Assembly (NCBI RefSeq): GCF_004193775.1
Contig: NC_041010.1
Span: 38,491,562 to 38,555,561, forward strand
Source of the DNA: Glycine soja
Lineage: Eukaryota; Streptophyta; Magnoliopsida; Fabales; Fabaceae
Length of the DNA: 64,000 bases
Reading direction: 5' to 3'
Made by a program: the position numbers and the translations under genes. Positions 24,915 through 38,872 of the stretch are shown here, one piece after another. Under the pieces are notes generated by a model. The model saw only the letters and a list, made by a program, of their open reading frames with translations, was not told the DNA's origin and did no database searches. The first letter of the stretch is position 1. The number at the start of each line of letters is the position of its first letter.

Positions 24915-26024
24915 GACTAAAATATATTTTTCGTTCTTATATATTTTTCGTCTTCGTAAAATTGAAATATATTATTTTTTATCCGAAATTAGGATTGAAC
25001 GAATCCGAGTCTACTAGCCATTTTTTAAAACTTAAATTATAGATTAAAATATATTTTCGTCCCTATAAATATTGAAATGTTTGAAATCTATCCTTGTAAA
25101 ATTTTGAATCTTTTTTTATCCTTCAAAATTTGAAATTTATTACTTTTTGGTCGATGTAGGTTTGGATATTTAAACCTATGTGTCACGCTTTCATTGGTTC
25201 CATTGATGACTATGTGAATGAGTGATTCATGAGAGTTAAAAATCGTCACAAAATGTAAAAAAAAAAAATCCACAATTTTGTAAATATCTCTTTCCTAACT
25301 TCCTTATTCTTTAACTTTCTTCATCTTCTTCGAATTTAAATAAACAATTTTTTTTAAATGTTATGTTCAAATGCAATAGCCAGTACCACCTTATCGACCC
25401 TGTCATCTTCTTTGAATTTTCCTTTAGTCTGAAAATCTAACACTTTCACTCCCAAATTCAACATTACGAATATTAATTCCAATGTCCTATTGAAATCAAA
25501 CATTGCTTACAAACTCAACAACCTGACTTTCAAATTCACCTTTCTCTCGGATTAGCATAGTGGATGGAGAAGATGAAGAAAGTTAAAGAAGAATGAGGTT
25601 AGAGAAGAGGGATATACAAATTTTTAGGATTTTTTCTTTACATTTTGTGGTGGTTTTTAACCCTCAGAAATCATTCACTCTCATAGTCATCAATAAAATC
25701 AATGCAATAATAACATGTAGGTTTGGATACCTGAATCCACGTCTGAATAAAAAGTAATATATTTCAATTTTTTTTAAAAGAAAAAAAGATTCAAAATTTT
25801 ACAGAGACAAATTCTGAACATTATTTATAAAAATCAAAAATATGTTTTAGCCCATAATTTAAGTTTTAAAAAATGTCCCATAGACTTGAATTTATCCAAG
25901 TCTAACTCTAGATAAAAAAAATAACATATTTTAATTTTATAAGAATAAAAAATATATCAGAAATTTTGCATAGACATATTTCAAACTTTTTTTATATTTA
26001 TAGATAGAAAAATATATTTTAATC
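24915..26024. mobile_element. Mutator-like element with about 360-bp inverted repeats
   Basis: The left arm (24915-25271) and right arm (25627-26024) are imperfect inverted copies. They begin gactaaaatatatttttc and gattaaaatatatttttc and share internal blocks such as cattttttaaaacttaaatt, gtaaaattttgaatcttttt and gatgactatg. Flanking 9-mers are aaaattata (24906-24914) and aaagttata (26025-26033), eight of nine identical, which is the Mutator-type target duplication length. The 355-base centre has no transposase. This is a TIR-type non-autonomous MULE. Confidence 0.75.
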
Positions 26025-28988
26025 AAAGTTATACTATTAATTATTTAAAAAATGGTCGTTAATATATATTTTTAAAATAATATTATAAAAATTTAACTAT
26101 TTTATGTACAGCGAGTCCGTGATTAATGATGAATGACAATATCATATAATACTTTTATATTATGGTCCATCTATTAATAGTATATTGAAGTTGAACAATA
26201 GATTGTAGACTCAAAGTTTTATCTTGGGAAATGATTCAGAATGTCACTTTCTTATCTACTCTAATGGTAAATGGCTATTAACGATTGAAATTAGATAACC
26301 TTTCAATCACTCGAAAAGCCAATTATGCATTGATCTTTCAACACGAACGCCACGCGGCGAATCGTACACAACATCATGAAAACACAATTAAATCTTATCT
26401 TATAGTAAATCAAAATTATTAGTTTCATTAGAAAAGATAATGTAAAACAGCTTTGGCAAGTAGTACTTTAATGTAGTAACTCTTTGGTGACGGTAAATTT
26501 TATATTTGTTTTTTTAACAAATATAATCTCATGAAAATTTAAGAAAAAGAATAATTTTTTTCTTTTGAAGGTCTTTTATCATCTCGATAAATAATTTATT
26601 TTAGATTAATGTGTTAAATTTTTATGTATAGTTGGATCTAAAATTATATAATTGTAAGTATAATTAAATAAATTAAGAATATGTATTAAATAAAAAAGAT
26701 ATTATAGAAATAAGAAAGAGATATAATACCAAAGTGTTATTGGAAGAAAAAGGAGATATCAAATGTTATAAGAAGAAGATAATGTTATTGAAAGAAAAAG
26801 AGTAATTAAAAGATACTTATCTGAAAAAAAAATGATTGAGAACATTTATAGTAACTCATTGATATATTAACATCATATGAACTTAAAATATGAGGGTATT
26901 TATAAGTTTTAATACTTATTAAAAAACACCTTTGATATTTATAAAGTATAAATCTTAAATATCATGTAACTGTTATAATTTTCTCCTCATTTTTACTGTC
27001 AATAATTTTAGTTTTGAATCTTTATCATTGATAATTTTATTTTTAATTTTTATTGTTGATAATTTTGATCTTCAATCTTTATCATTAATATCTAATCTCG
27101 ATAATTAAAATATTTAAATACCAATTTTTGATACAATCAAAAAATAATAACGTTAAAACTCTTATAATTTATCTTTTTCTTCCACTAGTACACCTAAAAA
27201 ATAAGGTGCATGTTTTAACATTTTGGAGAGTACACGTTATTGTACATGAAAGTCAAAATTATACAAATTGCAAAAGTGTAAGATAGACTGATAGAACATC
27301 TGTACAATTTAAATTCTCATGTGAAAAAGATGTATGTACGTTGGGTTAATGTGTCAAATAAGCAACTTTAACTTCCAATTTAAACTTTATATACACTTAC
27401 CATATAAATATTTTTTACATTATTTAATTATGTATTGCCGAATAACTAAATTTTAAAATAATTTATCAAAAAAATTACAAAAATTACTTTAAAATCGATA
27501 TTTAATATGATTTGAAATTATTTAACGGTATAAAAACATTTACACTTTCCTTAAAAAAAATTGCACTGATAATGTATTAAAACTGAATTCAATTATTTTT
27601 CCACCCCAAACATTAACTAAACATTCAATTACGACAATTGTAAATTATTTTGTTTAGCATAATTAATGGATGTTGATTTTTCAACAAGGCTAATTTAATA
27701 ATTCAATTCAGTTCCTTTTTCAGAAGCTTCCATCAATTTTTTTTTAAGAGAAACTATTTTTGCAGAATATAATTGTATAAAGGTTTTTACAACCATGAGA
27801 GAAATAGAAAGAGATGAAGGAAAATTGTGTGATGAAGAAAAATAAAACTATATAGAAAAATGTTATCGATATGATTTTCTACTCATATGAAGTTCCCTAT
27901 AATAAGTGTATAAAAAAAGTTCCCTAATAAGTGTATACAGTTATAACTGCACCCAAATAATTGAGACAATTCATGCATGTGAATTTTTTGTGGTCCTAAG
28001 CTCCTTAACAGAAGTAATTTCTCTTAAGTTGGCAGAAAACAATCCTGCAATCATGTATACCAAAATGGTAATGGTCCATAAGGTTTTATTTTAAACTTCC
28101 AAGAAATATATATTTTTGGATAAATTACAAATTAATTGACATGAAAGTTGTAATAATCCAAATTCCAAAAGTGCACGATAGAGCATCTATAACGGGCTAA
28201 CGGTGAAACTCGACTTAGTTGTATAATTTAAATTTTATGTGAAAAAGAATAAAACTTGTCTGTGCACATGTGCTTGTCTCATATATACGCAACTTTAAAG
28301 TTCATAGTATACGATTTCTTATAATCGGTTATTCACATTTTCTTACTATTTTATTTTTTAGTTAAGAAAAAAATTAGGTAAAACAGTTAGAGATGTCTAA
28401 ACTCTCAAGACTTAAAAATCTTTACAAAAATACTTAAAATTACCTTCTTACTCTCTAATGCTGCAACTATTTGTGCAATGATTTATGATTTCTTAATTCA
28501 AAAAATAGTTTAAACCACTGCATTAAAGTTGTTCTAAAAAACCAACAGAAAAATAAAACGGTACCTCACCGACTTCATCTTCTTGTATAGGACAAGGTGA
28601 ATCATTGTCATTGGTACGTACAGAACTCAAAGGAACCGTTGTCCCCCACACATAGGACCATTGTACTGTGTTTTTTTTTCTACCTATCTCACTTTTTTGT
28701 CAATTATTTCAACAACAACAACAAGAGCACTACTTCCAAATCACAAAACTTACAAATAAGATGAATAAATAAAAAAGTTATGAAATTGAACATATACTGT
28801 TATCCAAATTTAATACATTTCAGATAGGTTGGTAATATTATAGAGACAATTGTTTATTCCAAATGAAACTTCTTCACATCGATTGTGTCTTTCTAGCATG
28901 CAATTTCTCATACTTTGACGTGTTTAATTTTCTGCAGATTTTTATTTTGATGATGATGTGTGGTAGAATCAGTAGGAGTAAAGGAATG

Positions 28989-29014
28989 ATATATATATAT
29001 ATATATATATATAT
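28989..29014. repeat. (AT)13 microsatellite
   Basis: An uninterrupted AT dinucleotide run in intergenic DNA. Confidence 0.9.
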
Positions 29015-31312
29015 TTTGTCGGCAAAATGAATAGATCGAGTAAATTAATGGAGGGTTCAAATCTCTTACATGCTATCTTAGAGGGTACCACAATTGCAAG
29101 TAGGTGCAACTATAGGTCATGGCAATTGGCCAAATGTGTGGTCATTTTTTGTAAAGTAGGTTTTTTTTATAAAAATAATAAATTTAGTTGAATTTGGTTT
29201 TAAAAGCTCATTAAAGTTAGAATAAACCTTACAATTCAAAAGCACTTGTAAAAATATTTATAAATTATCTATTAACAATTTCTTACTATTTATAACGGTA
29301 ATTGAATTCACATACTTAAAAAAAATGAAACTTATCTTTATCAATTAGATCAATCTTACTTGATTATGAAATACTAAAATAATTATTGGTTCTAGTTGAA
29401 ATACAACAATAAGGCAAAAGACAAAAACATTTTACAGTTGACTCATTCTTTCTTGAATGTATCCCTTTCAATATTTTTTTTCCAAACATGCATTCATTAT
29501 TTAGTGGCACCTCTCAATTATTTGTGCCCTACATTCCATTATTGTTGGTTCCATGTGAGGTTGATTTTCCTCTGCCCCTCCCAAACTCTCGATTATAATG
29601 AGTTAATAAAGTTGACTCATTTAAAGGAAGAAAGTCCAATAATCACCCTTTTTTTTTTCTCTCTCTTTCATTTTATCTTTTCATTTAGAAGACTGAAACA
29701 CATATAATGCTCTCAATTATTAGTGTCTTTCTCAATCTCAACCACAATCTTGAGATTCCTTAGGATTCAGATATATTTCATTTTTTTTGTCTTTATTTTA
29801 GGGAATCTTTTATAATATAAATAAAAACTAGTGGATCTAGACTTAGTATCACTTCCTGCCTTCCTAATATAGTTTAAATAATATTATCTCACAAACTATT
29901 TGTTAAGAAGAAATACGAAAAATAGTATTTATTACAATTCATTTTTCGGAGCCCTTTGATTTCCGTCGAATTCTATTTTATATATTTTGATTATTTAATT
30001 AATATTTCTTTTAAAAAGGTCACTGTTCTACGTCAGTGTTTCGTGCATTTCGTGCGCATCCCTTTCGTACTAACCAGCAACACGCACACACAAAAAAACA
30101 GTGAACACAGATTACAATATTTAGGTAACTTTTTTTAATTATATAATATATGGAATCTTATGATGTGATGTTGAAATGATTTATTTTATTCATTTATTTT
30201 TCACAAAAAAAATAGATGAGATCTTGATACAAAAAGTTTTATCGAAAGAAAAATAAAAATAAACTGCAAGTTTATCAAAAGAGTATCTGTAATGGAATTT
30301 TATTTCGTAAATTTACACTAGTATCCCATGATGTGTTGTTATATTATTTAATGAATTTGTCATGTACTTATCAATAGAACCATATACATATAAAATATGT
30401 TAACACAATATAATATTATACGATTGTGTAATTTTTCTGATTAAAATTGTATATATCAAAATAAAACACTTAATAATAAAGGATTCAGTAAAAAAAAATA
30501 AAGGATTTAAATAGTTTATCTAGTAGATAGAAAAATTTAAACATCTACATCTCATTATATTATGTACAAAAATAATTACAGAAATTGGTAAGTCTTTTTT
30601 TTTTCCTTCTTGAACATGGTATTCAAATGTATCTTTTAGGTTTAATTTAATTTAAAGAGTTTAATAGACTTGTTTAAAAATATAAAATTCTTTAAATATT
30701 TTTTATTTACAAAATTTGAGCATGAAATGGATAGAATTTCCCTTTTTAGTAGCATACGTGCTTAATTGATTTTAGGTGGATTTTAATTTAAAATATTCCT
30801 ATGAAAATCTATTTATGATATGGTCCATTTTAGATAAAATATTTTCTTCATTAAAAGGTGATACGCAAATATTTTTATTATATCAATAACTAAATCCCAC
30901 GATTTTGTTGCACATTTCTATTCAGATTCGTGTGATGGTTAGAACTCTATAAAAGAAGTGCATTGCTCTTGCTAAGGTTAGTATTCTCATCTCATAATGC
31001 TTCCGCCTAAAGTTTTGATCTGAATATGTTTCTTGTTTATTAAAATGTTTGGATTGCTAAATTATTTTTACAAAAATCTTATTTAAAAGACCCATTTTTA
31101 AAATAGTTACTTGAGTCTATTAATATTATTAAGAGTTTATAATATTCGTGCATCTTGCTAAAGAGTTTCTTTGGTAAAAAAAAAAGAATTTCCTTTTTAT
31201 TATAAAGAAGAGTTTCCTTTTTTTTTTTTTCCTGTCATTAACATTATTTACCGTCTCATCGCATGTACTAATGTATAGGAAAGAAATCTCACATTCCTAT
31301 CATTTGGATGTG

Positions 31313-31315
<3 letters not shown>

Positions 31316-31389
<74 letters not shown>
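31316..31389. repeat. (AT)37 microsatellite
   Basis: An uninterrupted 74-base AT run, the longest simple repeat in the window, about 1.1 kb upstream of the methyltransferase start. Length polymorphism is likely. Confidence 0.95.
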
Positions 31390-31396
<7 letters not shown>

Positions 31397-32391
31397 AGTG
31401 TCAAATATAATTATTTGTAATTACTTTTATAGAAATCAAACAAACAAAAAACATAATGATGTGAAATAATTATATTTTTTTCTTTTATCTCGTGACAAAT
31501 TAATTTGATACGTTTGTTATAACTTGAAAATTGTTAATATCCATCATCATTGATTTTTCAATGTCTATTTATATTAAATTTTGTTGGAATTAATTTTAAT
31601 AGAATTTAAATGTGATTGAGATGTGTGTCTAAAATAATTTCAATGTTAAATTGACACTTTGTCTGTTTACCTATGAAAAAATCGATTTATATATATAGAT
31701 TACTTTTGGTTATTGTAAATAAATCTTAATTTTATAATATTTTAACAATTATAAGCAAGTCTTAGGGTAAAATTTTTTTTATTTATGTTTTAATTTGCTA
31801 AGGTTGCAAAGTAGCAAGATTTTACAGTTTAGCTTATCTACTTAGGACTTGTCTGTTTTTTTAAGTAAACTTTCGTTGTTAGTGATGACTATAGTACTGT
31901 TATATTCACACCAGGGACGGGAACCACGGCTATTCCTAGTTTACCAAATGATATGAACTACATGGTAATTTATTTATTAACATATAATTAAACGCATTTT
32001 AATAAAAATATTTAATTTTTTAATTTTTTAACCAATACACTAAGAAAACAATAAGATTGTGTAAATTAAGTGTTAAGAGTCTCACATCGAGTAGTTAACA
32101 AACATGATAAGATAAGTGTTTATATAGTTGGCTAGATCATTTCTTTATGAATTAATTTTTAAAGAAATCTTTCGAATACTTTTATTCCACTTTAATATGA
32201 TATCAAAGTTAGATTTTGTCCGATATGGATAATGTCATTAGCCCTTGAATGGCATAGAGGAACATGAGAAGGGTCGGTGTGTGTATTAGTATTATGTAAG
32301 GAATTGAAGTGCGGTTAAATGGTGAAAAAAGTGGGACCCAGGCTCATCCCGTTAAAAAAACAGAAAAGAAAAAGGAAGAAGAATGTGTGTC

Positions 32392-32398
32392 TATAAAA
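32392..32398 (+). promoter_or_regulatory. TATA box of the methyltransferase gene
   Basis: TATAAAA lies 77 bases upstream of the ATG at 32475. Transcription would start near 32420-32430, giving a leader of only about 50 bases that contains no upstream ATG. The match and spacing are seen; use as the promoter is inference. Confidence 0.5.
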
Positions 32399-32474
32399 TG
32401 GAGGAAGAAGTATAGTATTGAGCTCATAACTCATAACAAGCCATTTCTTTCGTCTTAATTTGTTCTCTTCAGCC

Positions 32475-35400
32475 ATGGCGATGGTGCAAGGTGAACGAAC
32501 AATTCATTCTTCTGCGTGCTAATTACTACTCATCCTTCATTAATTAATTTAGCTGTTGATTAATTAATGTTGTACGTACGTAGATGAACGATGCGTTCAG
32601 AAAAGCTACTGGATTGAACATACGACGGACTTGTCCGTAGAGTCAATGATGCTCGATTCCAACGCCTCTGATCTCGACAAGGAGGAGAGACCCGAAGTCT
32701 GTGCCTTTCCTTAAGCCTTTATTTGCACTTCCATCTATTACTCTACTCATTTACAACATTTCTTTTTTCTCTAAATATTTTACTCTCAACTTCACTTCTC
32801 ACGTTAGAGAATGCCTTCAAACAACATTTTATTTTCAATGTCATAGTTATATAATACCTTCTTCTTCTTTTTTTGTCAACATATAAGACCTCTTTACTTT
32901 ATAAAAATTAATAACTAATTAATATCTTTTCGGTCCGTCTAAAGCTTAAGTTTTAATTATTTTACTCTTCCCTCAGTCCTAAGTGAATGTTCTTAGATAG
33001 AATCGATAACTCAACTCTAATACATGCTTTCTTGCATCACAGAATGCTAGTTAGCATTATTCCTTTTTTAATAAAGTTTTTAATATATTGATGGTGCAAT
33101 TTTTTTTACTAAATTATTTAAATATAAATGACCATATATGGTAAAATTATTAATCTTTGTAATTAGTTGATGGTGCTTATGTTTAGCTAAATTGACAGTG
33201 TATTGAAATTAAAATCAAAATTAAAAATATATAACATTAAATGTTTTTATATTTTTAATATAATAAATATCTTTTTAATTTTTTTTATCCCGTACCTAAT
33301 AAAATAATCCTTATATATTACATTCATTGTTTAAGCTGACATTGTTAGGACATGTAGTGAATGATTATAAGACTCCAAATGAATTACTTTTTCTATAAGA
33401 AAAATGTTTTCTTTCTATCTCTCGTTTGGATTCTTTGTTTTAGGGGTCATCGCCTTTTCTTTTACTATGCGCCTAATAGTAATTTGGATGTTAGTTAGAG
33501 GACGGTAACCCTCAATTCTGATAGGGACAAATTTTCAATAAGTTATTATACTATGGCCAACTTTCCTTTCTAATATAAGAAGCAAGATCATGAGAGGCTA
33601 GAAAATTTCTCCTTGTACCTTTATCGATAACCCTTTGTTTTTTTCTTTTCAGAGTGAGTGCTTTTTTGACTCATCTATTTTTTTGTCGCATAGGTTTTGT
33701 CCCTACTACCACCATATGAAGGAAAATCAGTTGTAGAACTTGGAGCAGGTATTGGAAGATTCACAGTTGAATTGGCCAAGAAAGCTGGCCAGTTACTTGC
33801 TGTGGATTTCATTGAGAGTGCTATAAAGAAGGTAACTGCAATTTTTAATATTTAATCACAATTTGAACATTAATTATGTTTGTTAATTTTAAAAAGAAAA
33901 AAATTGGTCGTACCTATATAGTGATGCATTAACTTGGTCTAGTTTAATTGATTGATTATGATGTGTGAGTGTTATAAATCCTTGTATAATTTTTTATTCC
34001 TACCCGCTAAAAAAAAATAGTGATGTATTAACGAGTAATGATCTTAATTTCTCATCCCACATCATTTTGATGCAGAATGAAAGCATTAATGGACACCACA
34101 AGAATGTCAAGTTCATGTGTGCTGATGTCACTTCTCCAAACTTGTATATTTCTGAAGGATCGGTTGATCTGATATTCTCAAATTGGTTACTCATGTATCT
34201 TTCAGATAAAGAGGTGAGTTTTTTTTTTCCTGTAGAAAATTGAAGCGTAGAAATTTTCATGGTTTTGTTATCAGTTTAGATAATCTGAAGATAACATGAT
34301 GTATGACATAATCGGTTATGGTTCCAATTAACTTCCAAGTGATAACGACCAGGTTGTATAATTTTGATATTAAATTTGGTGATATGAAATAGCGTGTTCC
34401 TTAAATTTACATTGTGTTTTGTGGCTTCTTTTTGTCTCTGTTGGTTCTGTCCTTTTCCTTTTGCAATCGATGACAATGATGTATTGATGTTTCTAGCTAT
34501 CGTCTATTGGTGAATTTGAAAGTACTTGAAGCTCATGTAAAGTATTGGAAATAAATAAAACATGATGAGAAATAGTGACATTGCTTCCTTGTCACTACCT
34601 CTTTTTTTTTTTATTCCCTCATCCTCCTTATAGATAAGGCTTTTATTATTTTCCTTGATTCTTTTCAGGTTGAGAATTTAGCTGCAAGGATGATCAAATG
34701 GTTAAAAGTTGGTGGATATGTATTCTTCAGAGAATCATGTTTCCACCAATCTGGAGATTCCAAGAGAAAATACAACCCAACTCACTATAGGGAACCTAGA
34801 TTTTACACTAAGGTTGGTTCCGAGCGTAATTACTATTCCCTCTTTGTACCTTTCAAACAAATGCATGATTAAAAATGAGTTTGACAGCAACTTTATATGG
34901 AATGTTTTTTTAGTTAGTTCATGGAGATAAAATATACTTTTACATTTATATTAAAGTACTTTGACAGTTAATTGAACTTATTTAACAGAAAATGGTTGAG
35001 TTTGTGACGATAAAGACGAAAGATGTGTCTATGTTCATTAATTTTACAAAGAATAAATAATCAATGCAGTGACACAGTAAAGACTTTTTACATTGTCATC
35101 TCATTACTAATTATTATAATAAGTTTATCAAATTTTATAATAATTAGGTTAAAAGTCATGTTAGTGTAGAAGATTTACACTTTTTTTTTTTTTCCTGAAT
35201 GTAAAACATTTACACTAACACTACAGTCTACAAGCCTAAATGTTTTTTTATCCAAAAAAACACATCTAGGATTGTAAGCCTAAATGTTATTATTCATACA
35301 TCTAATTTTCTATACTCATATTCTACTATCATTCTAATTCCTAAAAATGTGTGGTTTTTATTATCCTTCTCATGTTCAAGTAGGTATTTAAAGAGTGCCA

Positions 35401-37851
35401 TATAAGTGATGACACCAGGAATTCCTTTGAACTTTCCCTTGTTGGCTGTAAATGTATTGGAGCTTATGTCCGAAATAAGAAGAATCAAAACCAGGTAACA
35501 AAACATGATTTCTATTTCTTTTAATTATTATATCTTATTTTAGTTTATTCACTTGTTTGACAATATATGATTAAAATAGAAATAAACCTGTCATGCAGAT
35601 TTGCTGGTTATGGAAAAAAGTTAGATCACAGGATGATAGGGGGTTCCAGAGGTTCTTAGATAGTGTTGAGTATAATCATAAGGATATATTACTTTATGAG
35701 AGTGTGTTTGGCCAAGGCTTTGTGAGCACAGGAGGACTTGGTATGTTTTGTCATTTTCCTTTCTCTCTTATGCAATAGAGACTATTCCTTTCATTAAGAT
35801 AGGGATCCATGGAAGAATGATCTTTCTCAATAATTATGTCCTCTTATAATCTTACCTGAGCCATAGAGTGGATGAAAGGTTTGATGCGTGCTTTGTAAAA
35901 GTAACACCAAATCATTATAAAGCTTAAGTGCAGTTAAATATTAATAATGGCTTGGCACAAGGTTTTATGACACTTCCTTTGCCTTTAGCAACATCATGTT
36001 TTGGATTCATAAAAGAACAATGGTTGTCTGTGCAATAAACAGATTTGAAATAAAGAAATAAGAAGTCCTATGTTTCCAGCCTTTTATTGTGAATTGTTTT
36101 TTTTTACTTAATATTGTTTTCATTGTAATTATATCTCTCATTCTTAGACTGGTTGATAATTGATATACTATGTCATACTTTGAAAGATTTGTTCGAAAGG
36201 TGTTATATAATTACTTAACTAACAGAAGAGATTTAAAATAAAAGTTTTGATAGATCAATGATCCAATACAAAGAAAAAAATTATTTGGGAACTCAAAATA
36301 AAAATCGGTCATTTACTAGGATCTTTAAATATATTTAAACCTATTTTGTAATATATTTTTTGGAATCAATCATATTGTAGATATCTTATGTTTCTGAAGT
36401 GCAAGTGCTTAATGCATGTGCAGAAACAACAAAGGAATTTGTGGCAAAGTTGGGATTAAAACCTGGCCAAAAAGTACTGGATGTTGGTTGTGGTACAGGA
36501 GGAGGTGACATTTACATGGCTGAAAATTTTGATGTTGAGGTTGTTGGCATTGACCTCTCCATAAACGTGATTTCTCTTGCTATTGAACGTGCTATTGGAC
36601 TCAAATGCTCGGTAGAATTTGAATGTGCCGATTGCACTAAAAAAACATACCCTGAGAATACATTTGATGTAATCTATTCCCGTGACACATTGTTACACAT
36701 CAAAGTAAGGAACCACCTCTTGCTTTTTAATCTTTCCTTGGTTAATGCCACACCCTTTTTGTGTCTTCAGTTCATTTCATATTTCTAACTTCTATTTTCT
36801 GCAATTTTTTGTGTGGATTTATACAGGATAAACCACCACTATTCAGATCATTTTACAAATGGTTGAAGCGTGGAGGTACACTTATTATTACTGATTACTG
36901 CAAAAGTGAAGGAAGTCCATCATTAGGATATGCTGAGTACATAAAAAAAGGAGGATATCATATCCATGACATGAAAACATATTGTCAGGTATGCTAGCAT
37001 ATATCATTAGTGTCATCATTTGGCTTCTCTATCACACCTGAAATTATTTCCTGTTACAATTCTTTTACATGATATGCTTCTTGTATTCTAAATCATGCAC
37101 AGATGCTTGAGAATGCCGGATTTGATGACGTTGTTGCCGAGGATCGAACTAATTTGGTATGTCAGAACCCATGAGATTGTTTTTGAAAATTACATTTTAT
37201 TGTCCTTATGGAGTACTAACAAAATTATTACTTGACTACTTGTGTCTCAGTTCATGAAAACCCTACAGCAGGAGTTAAATGCCCTTGAGAGCAAGAAGGA
37301 TGATTTCATTGATGAATTCTCGGAGGTGGGATTTTTTGTATGTTTTGAACATACTGTTATTACCTTCGTCCCTGTATATGGGCTCTTTTAACTAATTTAA
37401 ACTTATTAAGAAAATTGATTATTTTAGTTAGGCATTAAATTTGTTAATAAGATGAGTGTTAATATCATTCTTTAACACACTCTTTGTAATTAGAAGAAAG
37501 TTAGCAACACACTTTTTTCCTTACACAGGTACTCTTATTTGGTGGAAATCATGTTGCACCCATTAAATATGAGGGGGTTCAATTCTCAAATTAGTGACAT
37601 TCATATAAACTTTATTTAATAAGAGAAATTTTAATCAATAAAAAGTGTGTTGAAAAGAGAATATTAGAGAGTCAATTGTTATTAGCACAACTCTTTTAGT
37701 TACTTGTCAGTTTTAATTTCAAAGCATTCATTATTGGAATCATTGTTTTCAGGAAGACTACAATGGAATTACTGAAAGATGGAAGGCCAAGCAGATGCGG
37801 GGTGCAGATGGTGAACAAATATGGGGCTTGTTCGTTGCCAAGAAAGAATAA
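32475..37851 (+). CDS. PEAMT: Phosphoethanolamine N-methyltransferase
   Basis: This cytosolic enzyme methylates phosphoethanolamine three times with S-adenosylmethionine to give phosphocholine, the committed route to choline and phosphatidylcholine in plants. Twelve exons: 32475-32490, 32584-32696, 33694-33831, 34076-34213, 34669-34812, 35384-35494, 35599-35740, 36424-36704, 36827-36988, 37103-37156, 37251-37325 and 37753-37851. Joined, they give 490 residues with no break, the normal family length (about 490). Two SAM-methyltransferase domains are visible. Domain 1 has motif [13 protein letters not shown] and the [13 protein letters not shown] stretch; domain 2 has [19 protein letters not shown] and [12 protein letters not shown]. 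The linker contains [16 protein letters not shown], typical of the family. All introns are GT-AG, but the donor after exon 2 (gaa|gtctgt) is weak. It is followed 1 kb downstream by VPS26C on the same strand. It appears functional. Confidence 0.95.
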
Positions 37852-38872
37852 TGCTTCTTATTATATGCCTTACTATGCCTCTATATTTTGTTCAGTGTGA
37901 ACAGTTTTCCAAATGATAGTTTGGATAAGTATTTTGTTTCTATTTATATCTTCTGAGAAAAATCTTTGTGCGTTCTAGCTTAAGATTTTCGAAACTTCTA
38001 TGCATCCTCTTCTATTTGAATGTGATGTTTGCTAATTATGGTTTCCATGCTTAGAATAGATTTCAATATCCTGTTTTTGTTTGCCTTTGACAAATTAGGC
38101 CACCCTAGTGAACGTTTTTTGTGTGTATATAACAATCTAGCCATTTGTGAATTGCGGTTTTAAAAATAGAAATTAGAAGGTTAAACACTTAAACCAGTTT
38201 GGTTTTAGCTTTGAAACGCTTTGAAGTAACAAGTGCATTTTTCTATCTTTGAAAAATTTAATCATCAACATGATACTCCTTATTTTAAAGCGTGTAACAC
38301 ATGTTATTTAGATATCTAATCAAAATCTTTTCAATAATATTATTCATATTATTAGATATTTTTTTCTCTTTATCAAATTATTCATCTTATCTCATTTTTT
38401 TCCCACTGTTCCTATTTCTCCTGGAACGGCGGAACCACAAGCAAAAGAGAATGTAATTTCCATGTGTTACACTTTGCGGATTAATCCATTTGTTTGTATA
38501 TTTCTTTTTTACATTTTTATCTTTGTAGTTACACAAATTTTACATTTTGACCGGTGCACTTAAAAACTATTTATTTAGTCCTTATATAAATACTTTAGAT
38601 TTGATTTTGGTTGTTGCCATTAAAAAAAAAACTTAACATTGTTAAAAGCGGATGAAGTAACAATGATACGACATCAACGTGTATATTGCACTGTAAAATT
38701 ACTCATTAAATTTCTTTAGTTTAAAAAATTAATTAAAAATCTAAAAAAATAAAAATTCTACTAATAACTAAACCTTTTTAGAATTTAGAATATAAAAATT
38801 CTACTAATCAATTTTAACCAAATCTCCAAATACGGTTGAAACTCAGTGGGTAGAGTAGGGGATTTGCCAGCC
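37852..38872. other. Intergenic region between PEAMT and VPS26C
   Basis: About 1 kb holding the PEAMT 3' region and the VPS26C promoter. No additional gene or repeat is recognised. Confidence 0.6.

Larger units (their letters stand above)
26034..32391. other. Long intergenic stretch, no gene recognised
   Basis: About 6.3 kb of AT-rich DNA upstream of the methyltransferase gene. It contains small direct repeats of a gataattttgatctttaat type near 27000-27110, (TA)n runs at 28989-29014 and 31316-31389, and a segment near 32050-32220 (gttaagagtctcacatcg) that resembles short LTR/TRIM remnants of legumes. The open frame at 29396-29707 (+) has no domain I recognise. Confidence 0.5.

Noticed and set aside
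29040..29075. tRNA B-box-like gggttcaaatctc
   Set aside because: No matching A box, acceptor stem or cloverleaf around it.
29396..29707. 103-codon open frame with hydrophobic segments
   Set aside because: Composition is explained by T-rich DNA; no family resemblance.
26034..31300. A hidden gene in the long intergenic stretch
   Set aside because: I looked for spliced exons with conserved motifs on both strands and found only AT-driven short frames.
36399..36423. Alternative ATG-like start for the second PEAMT domain as a separate gene
   Set aside because: The bases just before 36424 form a normal acceptor, and joining to exon 7 restores the conserved GLETTKEF junction.
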